A stretch of 64,000 bases of DNA. Origin: Ruminiclostridium papyrosolvens DSM 2782. GTDB lineage: Bacteria > Bacillota > Clostridia > Acetivibrionales > DSM-1351. Location of the stretch: positions 2,218,501-2,282,500 of the forward strand of contig NZ_CP119677.1 of NCBI RefSeq assembly GCF_029318685.1, written 5' to 3'. Shown here one piece after another: positions 36,730-46,362 of this stretch. The position numbers and the translations under genes are program-made. Each line of letters opens with the position of its first letter. The stretch's first letter is position 1. Below the pieces are notes generated by a model that saw only the letters and a program-made list of their open reading frames with translations, was not told the DNA's origin and did no database searches.

Positions 36730-38331
36730 ATGAAAAAAAGAATTGTATCAATGCTTTTGGCATTAGCAATGGTATCAACTATGATGTTGTCAAACCATGG
36801 TCTTACTGCATCAGCTGCTGTAGATACAAATAATGATGACTGGCTTCATTGTGTTGGCGACAAAATATACGATATGAACGGTCGTGAAGTTTGGCTTACC
36901 GGTGCAAACTGGTTTGGTTTTAACTGCAGTGAAAATGTATTCCACGGTGCCTGGTATGATGTTAAAAACATATTGACCAGCGTTGCCGACAGGGGCATAG
37001 GATTTTTAAGAGTGCCTATTTCAACTGAACTTTTGTACAGCTGGATGGTTGGTAAACCAAACAAGGTTTCCAGTGTTACAGCCAGCAATAATCCTCCATA
37101 TACCGTTATTAATCCTGATTTTTATGATGCTGAAACTAAAGGCACGAAAAACAGTATGGAGATATTCGATATTATAATGAAGTATTGCAAAGAGTTAGGT
37201 ATCAAGGTAATGATAGACGTTCACAGCCCTGATGCAAACAACTCAGGACACATGTATCCATTATGGTATGGTCTTGAAACGCCTACAGCAGGTATGATAA
37301 CTACAGATAAGTGGATAGACACCTTAACATGGCTTGCAGACAAGTATAAGAATGATGATACAATACTTGCCATAGACTTGAAAAATGAACCTCACGGAAA
37401 AAGAGGTTACAAGGCTGAAGTTCCTACTGATATTGCAAAATGGGATAACACTACGGATGAAAATAACTGGAAATATGCAGCTGAAAGATGTTCAAAAGAG
37501 ATATTGGCTGTAAATCCAAAATTGTTAATAATGATTGAAGGTATTGAACAATACCCAAAAACTGAAAAGGGCTACACATTTGATACTCCTGACATATGGG
37601 AGGCTACCGGAGACGCTGCTCCTTGGCACGGCGGATGGTGGGGCGGAAACTTAAGAGGTGTTAAGGACTATCCTATTAATCTGGGTTCATTAAACAGTCA
37701 GATAGTATATTCACCTCATGACTACGGTCCTTCAGTATATAACCAATCATGGTTTAATAAGGATTTCACAACCCAAACCCTTCTCGATGATTACTGGTAC
37801 GATACATGGGCATTTATAGACGATCAAAAAATTGCTCCTCTTCTTATCGGTGAATGGGGAGGATTCATGGACGGTGGAAAGAACCAGAAATGGATGACTT
37901 TATTAAGAGATTACATGATTAAGAATCGTATCAACCACACTTTCTGGTGCTTGAATCCTAACTCGGGTGATACAGGCGGATTGATAGGAAATGACTGGTC
38001 AACATGGGACGAAGAAAAGTACGGATTGCTAAAGCCTGCATTGTGGCAAGCAAACGGCAAGTTTATCGGACTTGATCATCAGATTCCTCTGGGTAAAAAC
38101 GGAATGTCTCTGGGACAGTATTACGGTGACGGACCAATTATAGTAGACCCTGTCCTTTTAGGAGATGTAAACGATGACGGAAATGTTGATGCTCTGGATT
38201 TGGCAGCTATGAAGAGATATTTGCTCGGTATAAATCCAGAAATAAACGTAACTAATTCTGATATGAATTCTGATGGAGATATAAATTCCATTGACTTTGC
38301 ACTGTTAAAATCAAGTGTTCTTAGTAAATAA
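36730..38331 (+). CDS. cel5N: Endoglucanase GH5 with dockerin
   Basis: A 533-aa enzyme: signal peptide about 1-30, GH5 about 35-460, dockerin about 475-533 ([28 protein letters not shown]). The acid is in AIDLKNEPHGKRG, the nucleophile in LIGEWGGFMDGG, and VMIDVHSPDANN matches the substrate-site His strand. It is the last gene of the operon, as cel5N is in R. cellulolyticum; the name rests on position and type. AAAGGAG precedes ATG 36730, and a strong terminator follows. Confidence 0.9.
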   Translation: MKKRIVSMLLALAMVSTMMLSNHGLTASAAVDTNNDDWLHCVGDKIYDMNGREVWLTGANWFGFNCSENVFHGAWYDVKNILTSVADRGIGFLRVPISTELLYSWMVGKPNKVSSVTASNNPPYTVINPDFYDAETKGTKNSMEIFDIIMKYCKELGIKVMIDVHSPDANNSGHMYPLWYGLETPTAGMITTDKWIDTLTWLADKYKNDDTILAIDLKNEPHGKRGYKAEVPTDIAKWDNTTDENNWKYAAERCSKEILAVNPKLLIMIEGIEQYPKTEKGYTFDTPDIWEATGDAAPWHGGWWGGNLRGVKDYPINLGSLNSQIVYSPHDYGPSVYNQSWFNKDFTTQTLLDDYWYDTWAFIDDQKIAPLLIGEWGGFMDGGKNQKWMTLLRDYMIKNRINHTFWCLNPNSGDTGGLIGNDWSTWDEEKYGLLKPALWQANGKFIGLDHQIPLGKNGMSLGQYYGDGPIIVDPVLLGDVNDDGNVDALDLAAMKRYLLGINPEINVTNSDMNSDGDINSIDFALLKSSVLSK

Positions 38332-38338
38332 TAAAATA

Positions 38339-38365
38339 GGCTGCCGAAAATATTCGGCAGCCATT
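38339..38365 (+). terminator. Terminator of the cip-cel operon
   Basis: A perfect 10-bp GC-rich stem 38339-38348/38353-38362 with a 4-nt loop, followed by a T-rich tract. It lies between convergent genes and may serve the LysR gene too. Confidence 0.85.
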
Positions 38366-38393
38366 ACTTTATCTTTTAATATACCAAATATGT

Positions 38394-39359
38394 TTATTCG
38401 TTTGGAGATTGCCAGGTTCCGTAACCGATTAATTGTTTTAAGAGCAGAATGTACTCAGATGCAGCTTTTGACAAATACCGGTTTCTCTTATATGCAACAA
38501 GAATGTCACGTTTAGAAAAGGAAGTATTTAGTTTATAGTATACAGGATGTTTCTGATAATTTCCGTACCGTATAAGGGTATCTGGAATAAAAGAACATGC
38601 AATACCGGCTAAGGTCCAAGAAAAAGCAGTTTCAATACGATCTGTGTACATTGTATTTTGATGACAAAACTCAGAAAACTGAGATAATTCGGTGGTGACA
38701 GTATAGTCATTATGAATAAGAACAAAGTTCTCTTTCACACAGTCAGACAATGTAAGAGGGCGAGTTTGAAATAATGCAGAGCTGTCATAAATTATGTCCT
38801 TGGCACTTAGCTGATAAGCTTCTTTTCCATTGTTAAAAGGACTGGAATTAGGAACTGCAAGGTAAAGCTGTTCCTGAGCCAGAGTTTCAGTTTGAAGGAA
38901 CTTATTGTCCATAAAACCTGAAAGTATACATAAATCCAGATGACTATCTGCAAGTAAGGCTTCAAGATTTGCTTCTTCATTTTCAACAATATGTATATCA
39001 ACGCCGGGGTACTTTTTCTTGAAGGATACAATACTTTTTGGAAGCATACAGGAGGCCCTGAAAGGAATAGTTCCTATAGTAAGCTTACCTGTATTGAGAA
39101 TTGACAGGTCTTTCAGCTCATTATCCAATTCTGCCATGATGGTTTGAATCTTACGAGCAGCACTTACATAAAGCTCTCCCGCATATGTCAGCTTTATGGG
39201 AGTTGTACTTCTGTCAAATAATTGTACATTAAGTTCAGTTTCAAGGTTTTTTACAAATTGACTCAAAGCCGGCTGAGATATAAGGAGTTTTTGAGAAGCT
39301 TTTGAAAAGCTTCTCTCGTCTGCAAGAGTAATTATATATTCCAACTGTTGAGATGTCAT
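38394..39359 (-). CDS. LysR-family transcriptional regulator
   Basis: A 321-aa regulator. Residues 1-62 form the winged helix (MTSQQLEYIITLADERSFSKASQ, SQPALSQFVKNLE), and about 88-300 form a periplasmic-binding-like effector domain (GKLTIGTIPFRASCMLPK). I chose the ATG at 39359 because GGAG lies 9 nt upstream; the ATG at 39374 overlaps that ribosome site. It is transcribed away from the SGNH hydrolase gene, the usual arrangement for a LysR protein and its target. Whether it also affects the cellulosome operon cannot be told. Confidence 0.88.
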   Translation of the reverse strand: MTSQQLEYIITLADERSFSKASQKLLISQPALSQFVKNLETELNVQLFDRSTTPIKLTYAGELYVSAARKIQTIMAELDNELKDLSILNTGKLTIGTIPFRASCMLPKSIVSFKKKYPGVDIHIVENEEANLEALLADSHLDLCILSGFMDNKFLQTETLAQEQLYLAVPNSSPFNNGKEAYQLSAKDIIYDSSALFQTRPLTLSDCVKENFVLIHNDYTVTTELSQFSEFCHQNTMYTDRIETAFSWTLAGIACSFIPDTLIRYGNYQKHPVYYKLNTSFSKRDILVAYKRNRYLSKAASEYILLLKQLIGYGTWQSPNE

Positions 39360-39458
39360 GAAAAAAATCTCCATAAATATAATATTATAAGTCTTAACTT
39401 ATAAAACTCATACTACTATAACATTTTAATTATTTCAATATATAGGAGTAAATAAAAT

Positions 39459-40559
39459 ATGAAAAATTCTAAAGAACGCCATACCCAAATCATAGAGCGT
39501 TCACTAATTTGTACAGGAAATAATTATAGAATTAAAACGGCAATGGAGATGGCAGGAAAAGGTCAGAAGGTAACAATTGCTTATCTTGGCGGTTCAATAA
39601 CGGAAGGCTATAATGGTGGCCCTGATAATTGTTATGCAAAGTTAACCTGTGATTATTTTGCAAAAACCTTTGGTAAAGGTAATAACGTAAATTACATAAA
39701 TGCTGGAATGGCAGGAACATCTTCAATAACGGGATTAATAAGGATTAATAAGGATTTATTAATCCATAACCCCCATATTGTATTTGTGGAATTTGCTGTT
39801 AATGATACAAAGAATAAAACAAATATGGCAGCTTTTGAAAGTCTTTTACTCAGAATTTTGAGTTCAGAATCTAAACCTGCCGTTGTATTAATATTTACAA
39901 TATCAGAGTCCGGTTATTCCTGTCAGAATGAGATGGCACAAATCGGAAGACGTTATGATTTGCCTTTGATTAGTGTAAAGGATGCAATTGTTCCAGAGTT
40001 TGTTGAGGAAACAATGAAGTGGCAGGATTATTCTGATGACTATATCCATCCTCATAAAAAAGGCCATGAACTTATTACTGAGTTGATAATTTATTATTTT
40101 AATAAAGTTAATAAAGAGATTTGGAACGATATATATAATATTTCAGAAACTCCTGTAATCAGTAATGAGTTTGTCAAAATCAATATGTTGGATAATACAA
40201 GTACACAGATAAAAGCTTCAGGAGAATTCCTTCCTACTACTACCATTAATCAGTTCCCTAATGGATGGACACATAAACAAGGAAGTAAAATTGGAAAGTT
40301 CGCATTTAATATATATTGTAAAAATTTGTTTATAGTGTACAAGGAGTCAAAAAACACTGATACAGGGTCAGCAGATATCTATATTGACGATACATTTGTG
40401 CTCACTGTAAATGGCTTTAACAGCTCAGGATGGAATAATCCTGTAGCCAAATTATTATTTAACCATGACAATCCTGCAAACCATAATATAGAAATCAAAA
40501 TGGCCAAGGGTTCTGAAAATAAAGAATTCTGTATTCTGGCCTTTGGCTACAGCGATTAA
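39459..40559 (+). CDS. SGNH/GDSL-type hydrolase with C-terminal beta domain
   Basis: A 366-aa protein without signal peptide. The SGNH blocks are visible: I in AYLGGSITEGYN (nucleophile Ser), II Gly in INAGMAGTSS, III Asn in FAVNDTKNK, and V Asp-His in DYIHPHKKGHELI. After about residue 230 comes a beta-rich domain (SADIYIDDTFVLTVNGFN) that resembles a carbohydrate-esterase accessory domain. It could deacetylate sugars taken up by the cell. It is divergent from the LysR gene and is 11 nt from the convergent phosphoesterase gene. Confidence 0.82.
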   Translation: MKNSKERHTQIIERSLICTGNNYRIKTAMEMAGKGQKVTIAYLGGSITEGYNGGPDNCYAKLTCDYFAKTFGKGNNVNYINAGMAGTSSITGLIRINKDLLIHNPHIVFVEFAVNDTKNKTNMAAFESLLLRILSSESKPAVVLIFTISESGYSCQNEMAQIGRRYDLPLISVKDAIVPEFVEETMKWQDYSDDYIHPHKKGHELITELIIYYFNKVNKEIWNDIYNISETPVISNEFVKINMLDNTSTQIKASGEFLPTTTINQFPNGWTHKQGSKIGKFAFNIYCKNLFIVYKESKNTDTGSADIYIDDTFVLTVNGFNSSGWNNPVAKLLFNHDNPANHNIEIKMAKGSENKEFCILAFGYSD

Positions 40560-40570
40560 TCACCTGATCA

Positions 40571-41533
40571 TTAATCAATTAATTGGATATTTTCAGTAAA
40601 AGTATCAATATCTTTCCCGAAAAATTTATCTTTTTTTGTATAGGGAGAATACAAGGAAACCTTGAGGGTGCCGGAGTTGGGATTGAAATTGAGAAGTCTT
40701 AAAAGACCATTGCCTCCATTGGGGGCGCTCTGGTAATCAGAAAGAATTTCCAGAACCTTTCTTGTAGTTCCGTCAGAATTACAAATCATTCGGACCTTTT
40801 TATAAGCCCCATGATTATGTCCGCACAAGACCATAAAGACATTTTTGTTTTTAATTACAATACTGTCAGAGACTATACGGGCCTTTTCCGTCATCTCTCC
40901 ATCTTCATCAAGATATTCATGTAAAACCAGAATAGCATTTTTGTCCGCATACTTTTGAAGAATGCTATTTGCCCAAGTTGTCGTTTCAAGAGAAGTTTCA
41001 CTTCCAAAACCCAGGTACAGTATAATAAAGGAATGAGAGCTAAAAGATACCAGGTCGTAATGGTTGCGGTTATTATCCATACTGCCTCCATACCAAGGCT
41101 TACCTGCATAGCGGGAAGCCCCAAAATAGCTTTTGAAAACACTGTAATTAAGACCATTTATACTAACGTCATGATTACCTGCCAGTATACCATATGGAAT
41201 GTTTTTATCATCAAGTTTTTTAAAGTTACGGCTTGCAACCTCCCACTGATTTACACATTTGGCATTATCTACGATATCTCCGGATACAATCAAATATCCG
41301 AAGGCTTTTCGGGTATAATTTTTGACAAACCAATCTCCAAGACAATCAAAAATATTAGGATAGTACGCTGAATAGTATTGAGGGTCGGAAAGCCAAACGA
41401 TAGTAAAGGGTTTATCCTTACATGTATCTTTTGATTGCTTTGAGTAGAATGCCGCTTCTGCATGATAACAGTTAAAGAATAATGAAATAATAAAAAATAC
41501 AGTAAATAAGCCTGTTAATATTCTTTTTTTCAT
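40571..41533 (-). CDS. Secreted calcineurin-like metallophosphoesterase
   Basis: A 320-aa protein with a signal peptide about 1-27 (FFIISLFFNCYHAEA; a Cys lies in the hydrophobic core, but there is no clear lipobox). Metallophosphatase motifs are IVWLSDPQY (D-x-Q variant of D-x-H), LIVSGDIVDN (GD), LAGNHDVS (GNHD), LHEYLDED and CGHNHGAYK (GHxH). It probably hydrolyses phosphomonoesters or diesters outside the membrane. AGGGGGAG precedes the start on the minus strand. It shares a 165-nt divergent region with the copper operon. Confidence 0.85.
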   Translation of the reverse strand: MKKRILTGLFTVFFIISLFFNCYHAEAAFYSKQSKDTCKDKPFTIVWLSDPQYYSAYYPNIFDCLGDWFVKNYTRKAFGYLIVSGDIVDNAKCVNQWEVASRNFKKLDDKNIPYGILAGNHDVSINGLNYSVFKSYFGASRYAGKPWYGGSMDNNRNHYDLVSFSSHSFIILYLGFGSETSLETTTWANSILQKYADKNAILVLHEYLDEDGEMTEKARIVSDSIVIKNKNVFMVLCGHNHGAYKKVRMICNSDGTTRKVLEILSDYQSAPNGGNGLLRLLNFNPNSGTLKVSLYSPYTKKDKFFGKDIDTFTENIQLID

Positions 41534-41701
41534 AGAACTCCCCCTGTCAGTTACTAAATTTGTTTTTATAATATATAGTCTGCAAATCTTTTTAAAAAAT
41601 ATTATAAAAACAACTTCTTTACCTCCATAAAATCTTCACATAGAAATGATATTCTTACTAAAGGTTAAATACACAGATTACGAAATGAAGGAGGAAATAT
41701 G

Positions 41702-43561
41702 ATGAATATAATTCTTCAAGTAGAAGGCATGACATGTACAGGCTGCGAAACTAGAATAGAAAATGCAGTTAAAAAACTGGATGGAATTGAAAAGGTTAAA
41801 GCCATTTACAACAGTTCAAATGTTTACGTAACATACAATGCTGATGCCATTAAGCTTAAAACAATAATAGATACAATTGAGAAACTTAATTATACGGTGA
41901 AAAATAAGCCCTCAGATACGACAAATAACATAAAGACTTCAAATATTTCCAATAATGAGCCGGAATGGCCGGGAGTCGGTCAAATTGCAGGGATAGCGGT
42001 AATTGTACTGGCCCTCTATGTAATTATCAAAAATACTATTGGGTTTAACTTTGTACCTGAAGTGAACCAGTCAATGGGGTACGGAATTTTGTTTTTTATA
42101 GGGCTGCTGACATCACTGCATTGTGTGGCAATGTGCGGAGGGATAAATCTATCGGTATGCGTCCGGCACAAAGCATCAGACGGAGATTCGAAGCTTGATA
42201 GACTAAAACCAAGCCTGTTATACAGTGTGGGCCGTGTGATATCTTATACCATCATAGGCGGAATTGTAGGAGGAATAGGCTCAGTTGTCAGTTTTTCAGG
42301 TGCTGCAAAGGGTTTAGTTGCAATTCTTTCTGGTATTTTTATGGTTATAATGGGTATAAATATGTTGAATATTATTCCGGCGCTTAAAAAGTTTAATCCC
42401 AGAATGCCTAAGATTTTTGCCAAAAAAGTACATGAAAACAGCGGAAACCGCGGGCCTTTGGTAGTTGGATTACTGAATGGTCTTATGCCATGCGGACCTT
42501 TGCAGGCAATGCAGCTGTATGCCTTGGGGACTGGAAGTGCCATGACAGGGGCTTTATCAATGTTTCTATTTAGTCTTGGGACGGTTCCCCTAATGTTTGG
42601 GTTTGGCGCTGTCAGTTCATTCCTTAGCAGCAAATTTACACATAAAATGATGAAGGTAAGTGCTGTACTGGTATTGCTTCTTGGTATTATAATGTTAAAC
42701 AGAGGCCTTTCCCTTTCTGGATTCAATACAAATCCAGTCTTTGGCGCATCATCTACCCAAGGGGGAGTTGCTAAAATAGAGGGAAATGTTCAGATAGTTA
42801 CAACAAAGCTTGATTCCGGCAGGTACAGTCCTATAACGGTTCAAAAAGGTATTCCCGTTAGATGGATAATTACAGCTGAGTCAAAGGATATAAACGGCTG
42901 TAACAACAGATTAAACATACCTGAATACAATATTGAGAATATGCCATTAAAGGCCGGAGAAAATGTTATTGATTTTACCCCTGACAGGGAAGGCAAATTT
43001 GTATACAGCTGTTGGATGGGAATGATTAGCAGTAATATTAAGGTTGTAAGTGACGTGTCGTCTTTACGTGATGAAGACGTAACAGATAATAGCGATTCTC
43101 AAGGTGCTGTTTCAAGTTCAGGCGGCTGTTGCGGAGCCGCCTCCAAGGCTACTAAATTTGCAAACGGGAAGATTCCTACTGACGAAGTAGCTATTTCAAA
43201 GATAAACGGAGATAAACAGGAGGTAACCGTAACAGTAAACGATTATGGGTATTCACCTGCAGTTGTTATTTTACAGAAGGGTATACCTGCAACAATTAAG
43301 TTTAATACTGACAAATTGAACATATGCAATAGCATAGTTGTGTTTCCTGAGTATCAGGCACAGATGGATTTAAAGAATGAAAAGGAAACACCGGAATTGT
43401 CTCCGACTCTTGATTTTACCTTCCAATGTGGAATGGGCATGTTACATGGCTATGTAAAGGTGGTAGATAATATAAATACAATTAATATTGAAGAAATAAA
43501 GAATCAAGTAAACAGCTATACACCGTCTGCAGGGTCATCAGCAGGAGGATGCTGCGGATAA
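41702..43561 (+). CDS. Copper-trafficking fusion protein: HMA domain, TauE/SafE-like membrane domain, two cupredoxin-like domains
   Basis: A 619-aa protein. Order: heavy-metal domain about 2-70 (VEGMTCTGCETRIENAV, the CxxC site); one membrane helix about 86-105; a CcdA/DsbD-like or TauE/SafE-like membrane domain about 118-345 (LHCVAMCGGINLSVC; GLLNGLMPCGPLQAMQLYA); a first cupredoxin-like domain about 355-455 with FVYSCWMGMISS; a Ser/Gly linker with GGCCGAAS; a second cupredoxin-like domain about 495-595 with FTFQCGMGMLHGY; and a GGCCG tail. The Cys/Met-rich sites suggest Cu(I) handling outside the membrane. ATG 41702 gives better spacing to AAGGAGG than ATG 41699. copA follows 36 nt later. 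Confidence 0.85.
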   Translation: MNIILQVEGMTCTGCETRIENAVKKLDGIEKVKAIYNSSNVYVTYNADAIKLKTIIDTIEKLNYTVKNKPSDTTNNIKTSNISNNEPEWPGVGQIAGIAVIVLALYVIIKNTIGFNFVPEVNQSMGYGILFFIGLLTSLHCVAMCGGINLSVCVRHKASDGDSKLDRLKPSLLYSVGRVISYTIIGGIVGGIGSVVSFSGAAKGLVAILSGIFMVIMGINMLNIIPALKKFNPRMPKIFAKKVHENSGNRGPLVVGLLNGLMPCGPLQAMQLYALGTGSAMTGALSMFLFSLGTVPLMFGFGAVSSFLSSKFTHKMMKVSAVLVLLLGIIMLNRGLSLSGFNTNPVFGASSTQGGVAKIEGNVQIVTTKLDSGRYSPITVQKGIPVRWIITAESKDINGCNNRLNIPEYNIENMPLKAGENVIDFTPDREGKFVYSCWMGMISSNIKVVSDVSSLRDEDVTDNSDSQGAVSSSGGCCGAASKATKFANGKIPTDEVAISKINGDKQEVTVTVNDYGYSPAVVILQKGIPATIKFNTDKLNICNSIVVFPEYQAQMDLKNEKETPELSPTLDFTFQCGMGMLHGYVKVVDNINTINIEEIKNQVNSYTPSAGSSAGGCCG

Positions 43562-43597
43562 TGTATAAAATATTACAACAATAAAGGAGCAGATAAA

Positions 43598-46090
43598 ATG
43601 AATAGGAAAGAATCCCTTAAAATCACAGGAATGAGCTGTGCGGCTTGTGCAGCAAGGATTGAAAAGGGTCTGAATAAGCTTGATGGAGTTTTGAATGCAA
43701 ATGTTAATTTTGCGGTAGAAAAAGCAACTGTTGAATACGATGACAGTTTGACCGATTCAGCAAAATTTCAGGAAACAATCCAAAAACTTGGTTATGGTGT
43801 TATAGAGGAAAGCGCAAAAACCGGAAACAAAGTTGAATTGAAGCTTTCCGGCATGTCGTGTGCGGCATGCTCTGCAAAAATTGAGAAAAAGCTTAATAAG
43901 ACCGAAGGAGTAGTAAAGGCAGCTGTAAACCTTGCCACAGAAAAAGCAAATGTTGAATACGACCCGACTACGGTAAAAGTTTCTGACATAATTAAAATAG
44001 TTGAAGGCTTGGGCTATGGAGCGGAGATGGCTGAAGAGGTAAACAAAGATACTGAGAAAGAGCAAAGGGAGAGGGAGATAAAATCCTTGAAGCTTTCTCT
44101 GATTGTCTCGGCAGTGCTAAGTACTCCTCTTGTACTCGCCATGATACTGGGAATGCTGAAGCTTGACAGCCCTTTGCTTTCATTTCTTCATAATCAGTAT
44201 TTTCAGCTGATAATAGCAACTCCTGTACAGTTTATAATCGGTTTCAGATTTTATAAACATGCATATTACGCATTGAAATCAAAAAGCGCTAACATGGATG
44301 TATTGATATCAATGGGTACATCAGCTGCATACTTTTTTAGTCTTTACAATGTATTCTTCGAGGAAGTTCATAAAGGCATGATGAAAGACTTGTACTTTGA
44401 GGCGGCAGCGGTTATTATTACGCTTATTTTGCTGGGTAAATATCTTGAAGCGGTTGCAAAGGGTAAAACTTCAGAAGCAATAAAAAAGCTTATGGGTTTA
44501 CAGGCCAAGACGGCCAGAGTAATTAGAAACGGAACTGAAGAAGACATTCCTATAGAAGATGTTCTGCCCGGTGATGTGGTTGTTGTAAGACCGGGAGAAA
44601 AAATTCCTGTTGATGGTAAAATATTGGAAGGCAATTCATCCATAGATGAATCAATGCTTACAGGAGAAAGTCTTCCGGTTGAGAAGAAGGCAGGAGATGC
44701 TGTAATAGGAGCAACCATCAACAAATACGGGACCTTCCGTTTCGAAGCCACAAAGGTAGGCAAGGATACTGCATTGTCACAAATAATCAAGATGGTTGAA
44801 GATGCTCAAGGCTCAAAGGCTCCAATTCAGAAGATTGCCGACAAGGTTTCAGGTATATTTGTTCCTGTAGTAGTGGCAATTGCGTTATTAACCTTTGTAA
44901 TATGGCTGATTGTAACAGGTGATGTGACAAAGGCAATAGTAAGTGCGGTGGCAGTTCTGGTTATTGCGTGTCCATGTTCCCTGGGGTTGGCAACTCCTAC
45001 GGCAATAATGGTAGGTACCGGAAAAGGTGCTGAAAACGGAATACTCATAAAAGGCGGAGAACATCTGGAGATGGCATACAAGCTAAACGCCGTAGTTCTT
45101 GATAAAACAGGAACAATTACTAAAGGCCAGCCGGAAGTTACCGATATAGTTGTTATAGATACTTCCTATAATGAACAGGAAATATTAAGGCTTGCAGCAA
45201 TTACAGAAAAAAGTTCAGAACATCCTTTGGGAGTGGCAATTTATGAGCATGGTAAACAACAACTTGGCAATATAAATGACCCTGACAGATTTGAAGCAAT
45301 ACCGGGCAGAGGCGTAATGTCTGTTTTAGACGGCAAAAGAATTTATATTGGTACCAGAAAGCTGATGAGTGAACAGGGTATTGATATGGGAAATGTTGAA
45401 GCTGCCATAGCAAGACTTGAAGACGAAGGCAAAACAGCCATGCTGATGTCTATAGACAGCCAACTTACTGCTCTTGTTGCGGTTGCGGACACTTTAAAGG
45501 AGAGTTCAAAGGCTGCAATTGCTGAGTTGAAAAATATTGGTATTGACGTATATATGATTACAGGTGACAATAAAAGGACAGCTAATGCTATTGCAAAACT
45601 GGTAGGTATAACTAATGTACTGGCGGAGGTACTTCCTGAAAATAAGGCAGAGGAAGTAGAAAAACTAAAGGCACAAGGCAAAATAGTAGCAATGGTTGGG
45701 GACGGAATAAATGATGCTCCTGCATTAGCTACTGCAGACATCGGTATGGCAATAGGCACAGGGACGGACGTTGCAATTGAAGCAGCAGATATTACCCTTA
45801 TGAGGGGGGATTTAAGAACCATTCCGGCTGCCATAAGACTATCAAGAAAAACAATGACCAAAATAAAGCAAAATCTTTTCTGGGCGTTCTTCTACAATAT
45901 TATAGGCATACCATTTGCTGCACTGGGATTACTCAATCCTATGATTGCTGGCGGTGCAATGGCCTTTAGCTCTGTTTCGGTAGTAACAAATTCATTAAGC
46001 TTAAAAGGTTATGAGCCAATGGATAACCGTAAGTTTGATAATGTTGAGGAATGGCAGAAACAAGAGTGGAATACGGGGAAAAAACAATAA
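43598..46090 (+). CDS. copA: Copper-exporting P1B-type ATPase with two HMA domains
   Basis: An 830-aa Cu(I) exporter. Two N-terminal heavy-metal domains (about 5-70 and 75-145) each hold CAAC (MSCAACAAR and MSCAACSAK). Eight membrane helices include the CPC metal site ([13 protein letters not shown]). The cytosolic loops have TGES, the phosphorylated Asp in [12 protein letters not shown] in SEHPLG, and the hinge [15 protein letters not shown] precedes ATG 43598. It is the second gene of a copper module with the cupredoxin fusion. No CsoR or CopY regulator is in the window. Confidence 0.95.
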   Translation: MNRKESLKITGMSCAACAARIEKGLNKLDGVLNANVNFAVEKATVEYDDSLTDSAKFQETIQKLGYGVIEESAKTGNKVELKLSGMSCAACSAKIEKKLNKTEGVVKAAVNLATEKANVEYDPTTVKVSDIIKIVEGLGYGAEMAEEVNKDTEKEQREREIKSLKLSLIVSAVLSTPLVLAMILGMLKLDSPLLSFLHNQYFQLIIATPVQFIIGFRFYKHAYYALKSKSANMDVLISMGTSAAYFFSLYNVFFEEVHKGMMKDLYFEAAAVIITLILLGKYLEAVAKGKTSEAIKKLMGLQAKTARVIRNGTEEDIPIEDVLPGDVVVVRPGEKIPVDGKILEGNSSIDESMLTGESLPVEKKAGDAVIGATINKYGTFRFEATKVGKDTALSQIIKMVEDAQGSKAPIQKIADKVSGIFVPVVVAIALLTFVIWLIVTGDVTKAIVSAVAVLVIACPCSLGLATPTAIMVGTGKGAENGILIKGGEHLEMAYKLNAVVLDKTGTITKGQPEVTDIVVIDTSYNEQEILRLAAITEKSSEHPLGVAIYEHGKQQLGNINDPDRFEAIPGRGVMSVLDGKRIYIGTRKLMSEQGIDMGNVEAAIARLEDEGKTAMLMSIDSQLTALVAVADTLKESSKAAIAELKNIGIDVYMITGDNKRTANAIAKLVGITNVLAEVLPENKAEEVEKLKAQGKIVAMVGDGINDAPALATADIGMAIGTGTDVAIEAADITLMRGDLRTIPAAIRLSRKTMTKIKQNLFWAFFYNIIGIPFAALGLLNPMIAGGAMAFSSVSVVTNSLSLKGYEPMDNRKFDNVEEWQKQEWNTGKKQ

Positions 46091-46157
46091 TCAGATATTA
46101 ACGCATATTACCAGAGTTTTGACCCCGCAAATAATTATTAATAACACGAATTATATA

Positions 46158-46186
46158 TTGACTGCTTGTATTTTTTGATTTGATTA
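46158..46186 (+). promoter_or_regulatory. Candidate promoter of the c-di-AMP-controlled gene
   Basis: TTGACT (46158-46163), 17-nt spacer and a weak -10 TGATTA (46181-46186). An SD-like AAAGGAGGTGG at 46187-46197 lies at the predicted 5' end of the RNA, with no start codon after it. Confidence 0.4.
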
Positions 46187-46221
46187 AAGGAGGTGGTGAG
46201 AAGCAGTTTAATTAAAGTAGT

Positions 46222-46352
46222 CAAAAAAACTTGCTGAATCTTCGCCAAAAGCGCGAAGTACGGAGGAACCAAGAAAAAGGGGGTTAATCCATTTTATATG
46301 GTAGGGTGATCCTATTACCCGAACCCGGCAGCTAACTTCGGAAGCACACTAT
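46222..46352 (+). ncRNA. c-di-AMP riboswitch (ydaO-yuaA type)
   Basis: The conserved blocks of the ydaO-yuaA leader are in order: GCTGAATCTT, ACGGAGGAACCAA, GGGGGTTAATCC, GGTAGGGTGAT, and ACCCGAACCCGGCAGCTAAC followed by TTCGGAAGC. These elements form the two c-di-AMP pockets in known structures. It lies directly before an SH3-NlpC/P60 hydrolase gene, the most common target of this class. Boundaries are estimated by eye. Ligand binding usually turns expression off. Confidence 0.9.
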
Positions 46353-46362
46353 AGGAGGAGTA

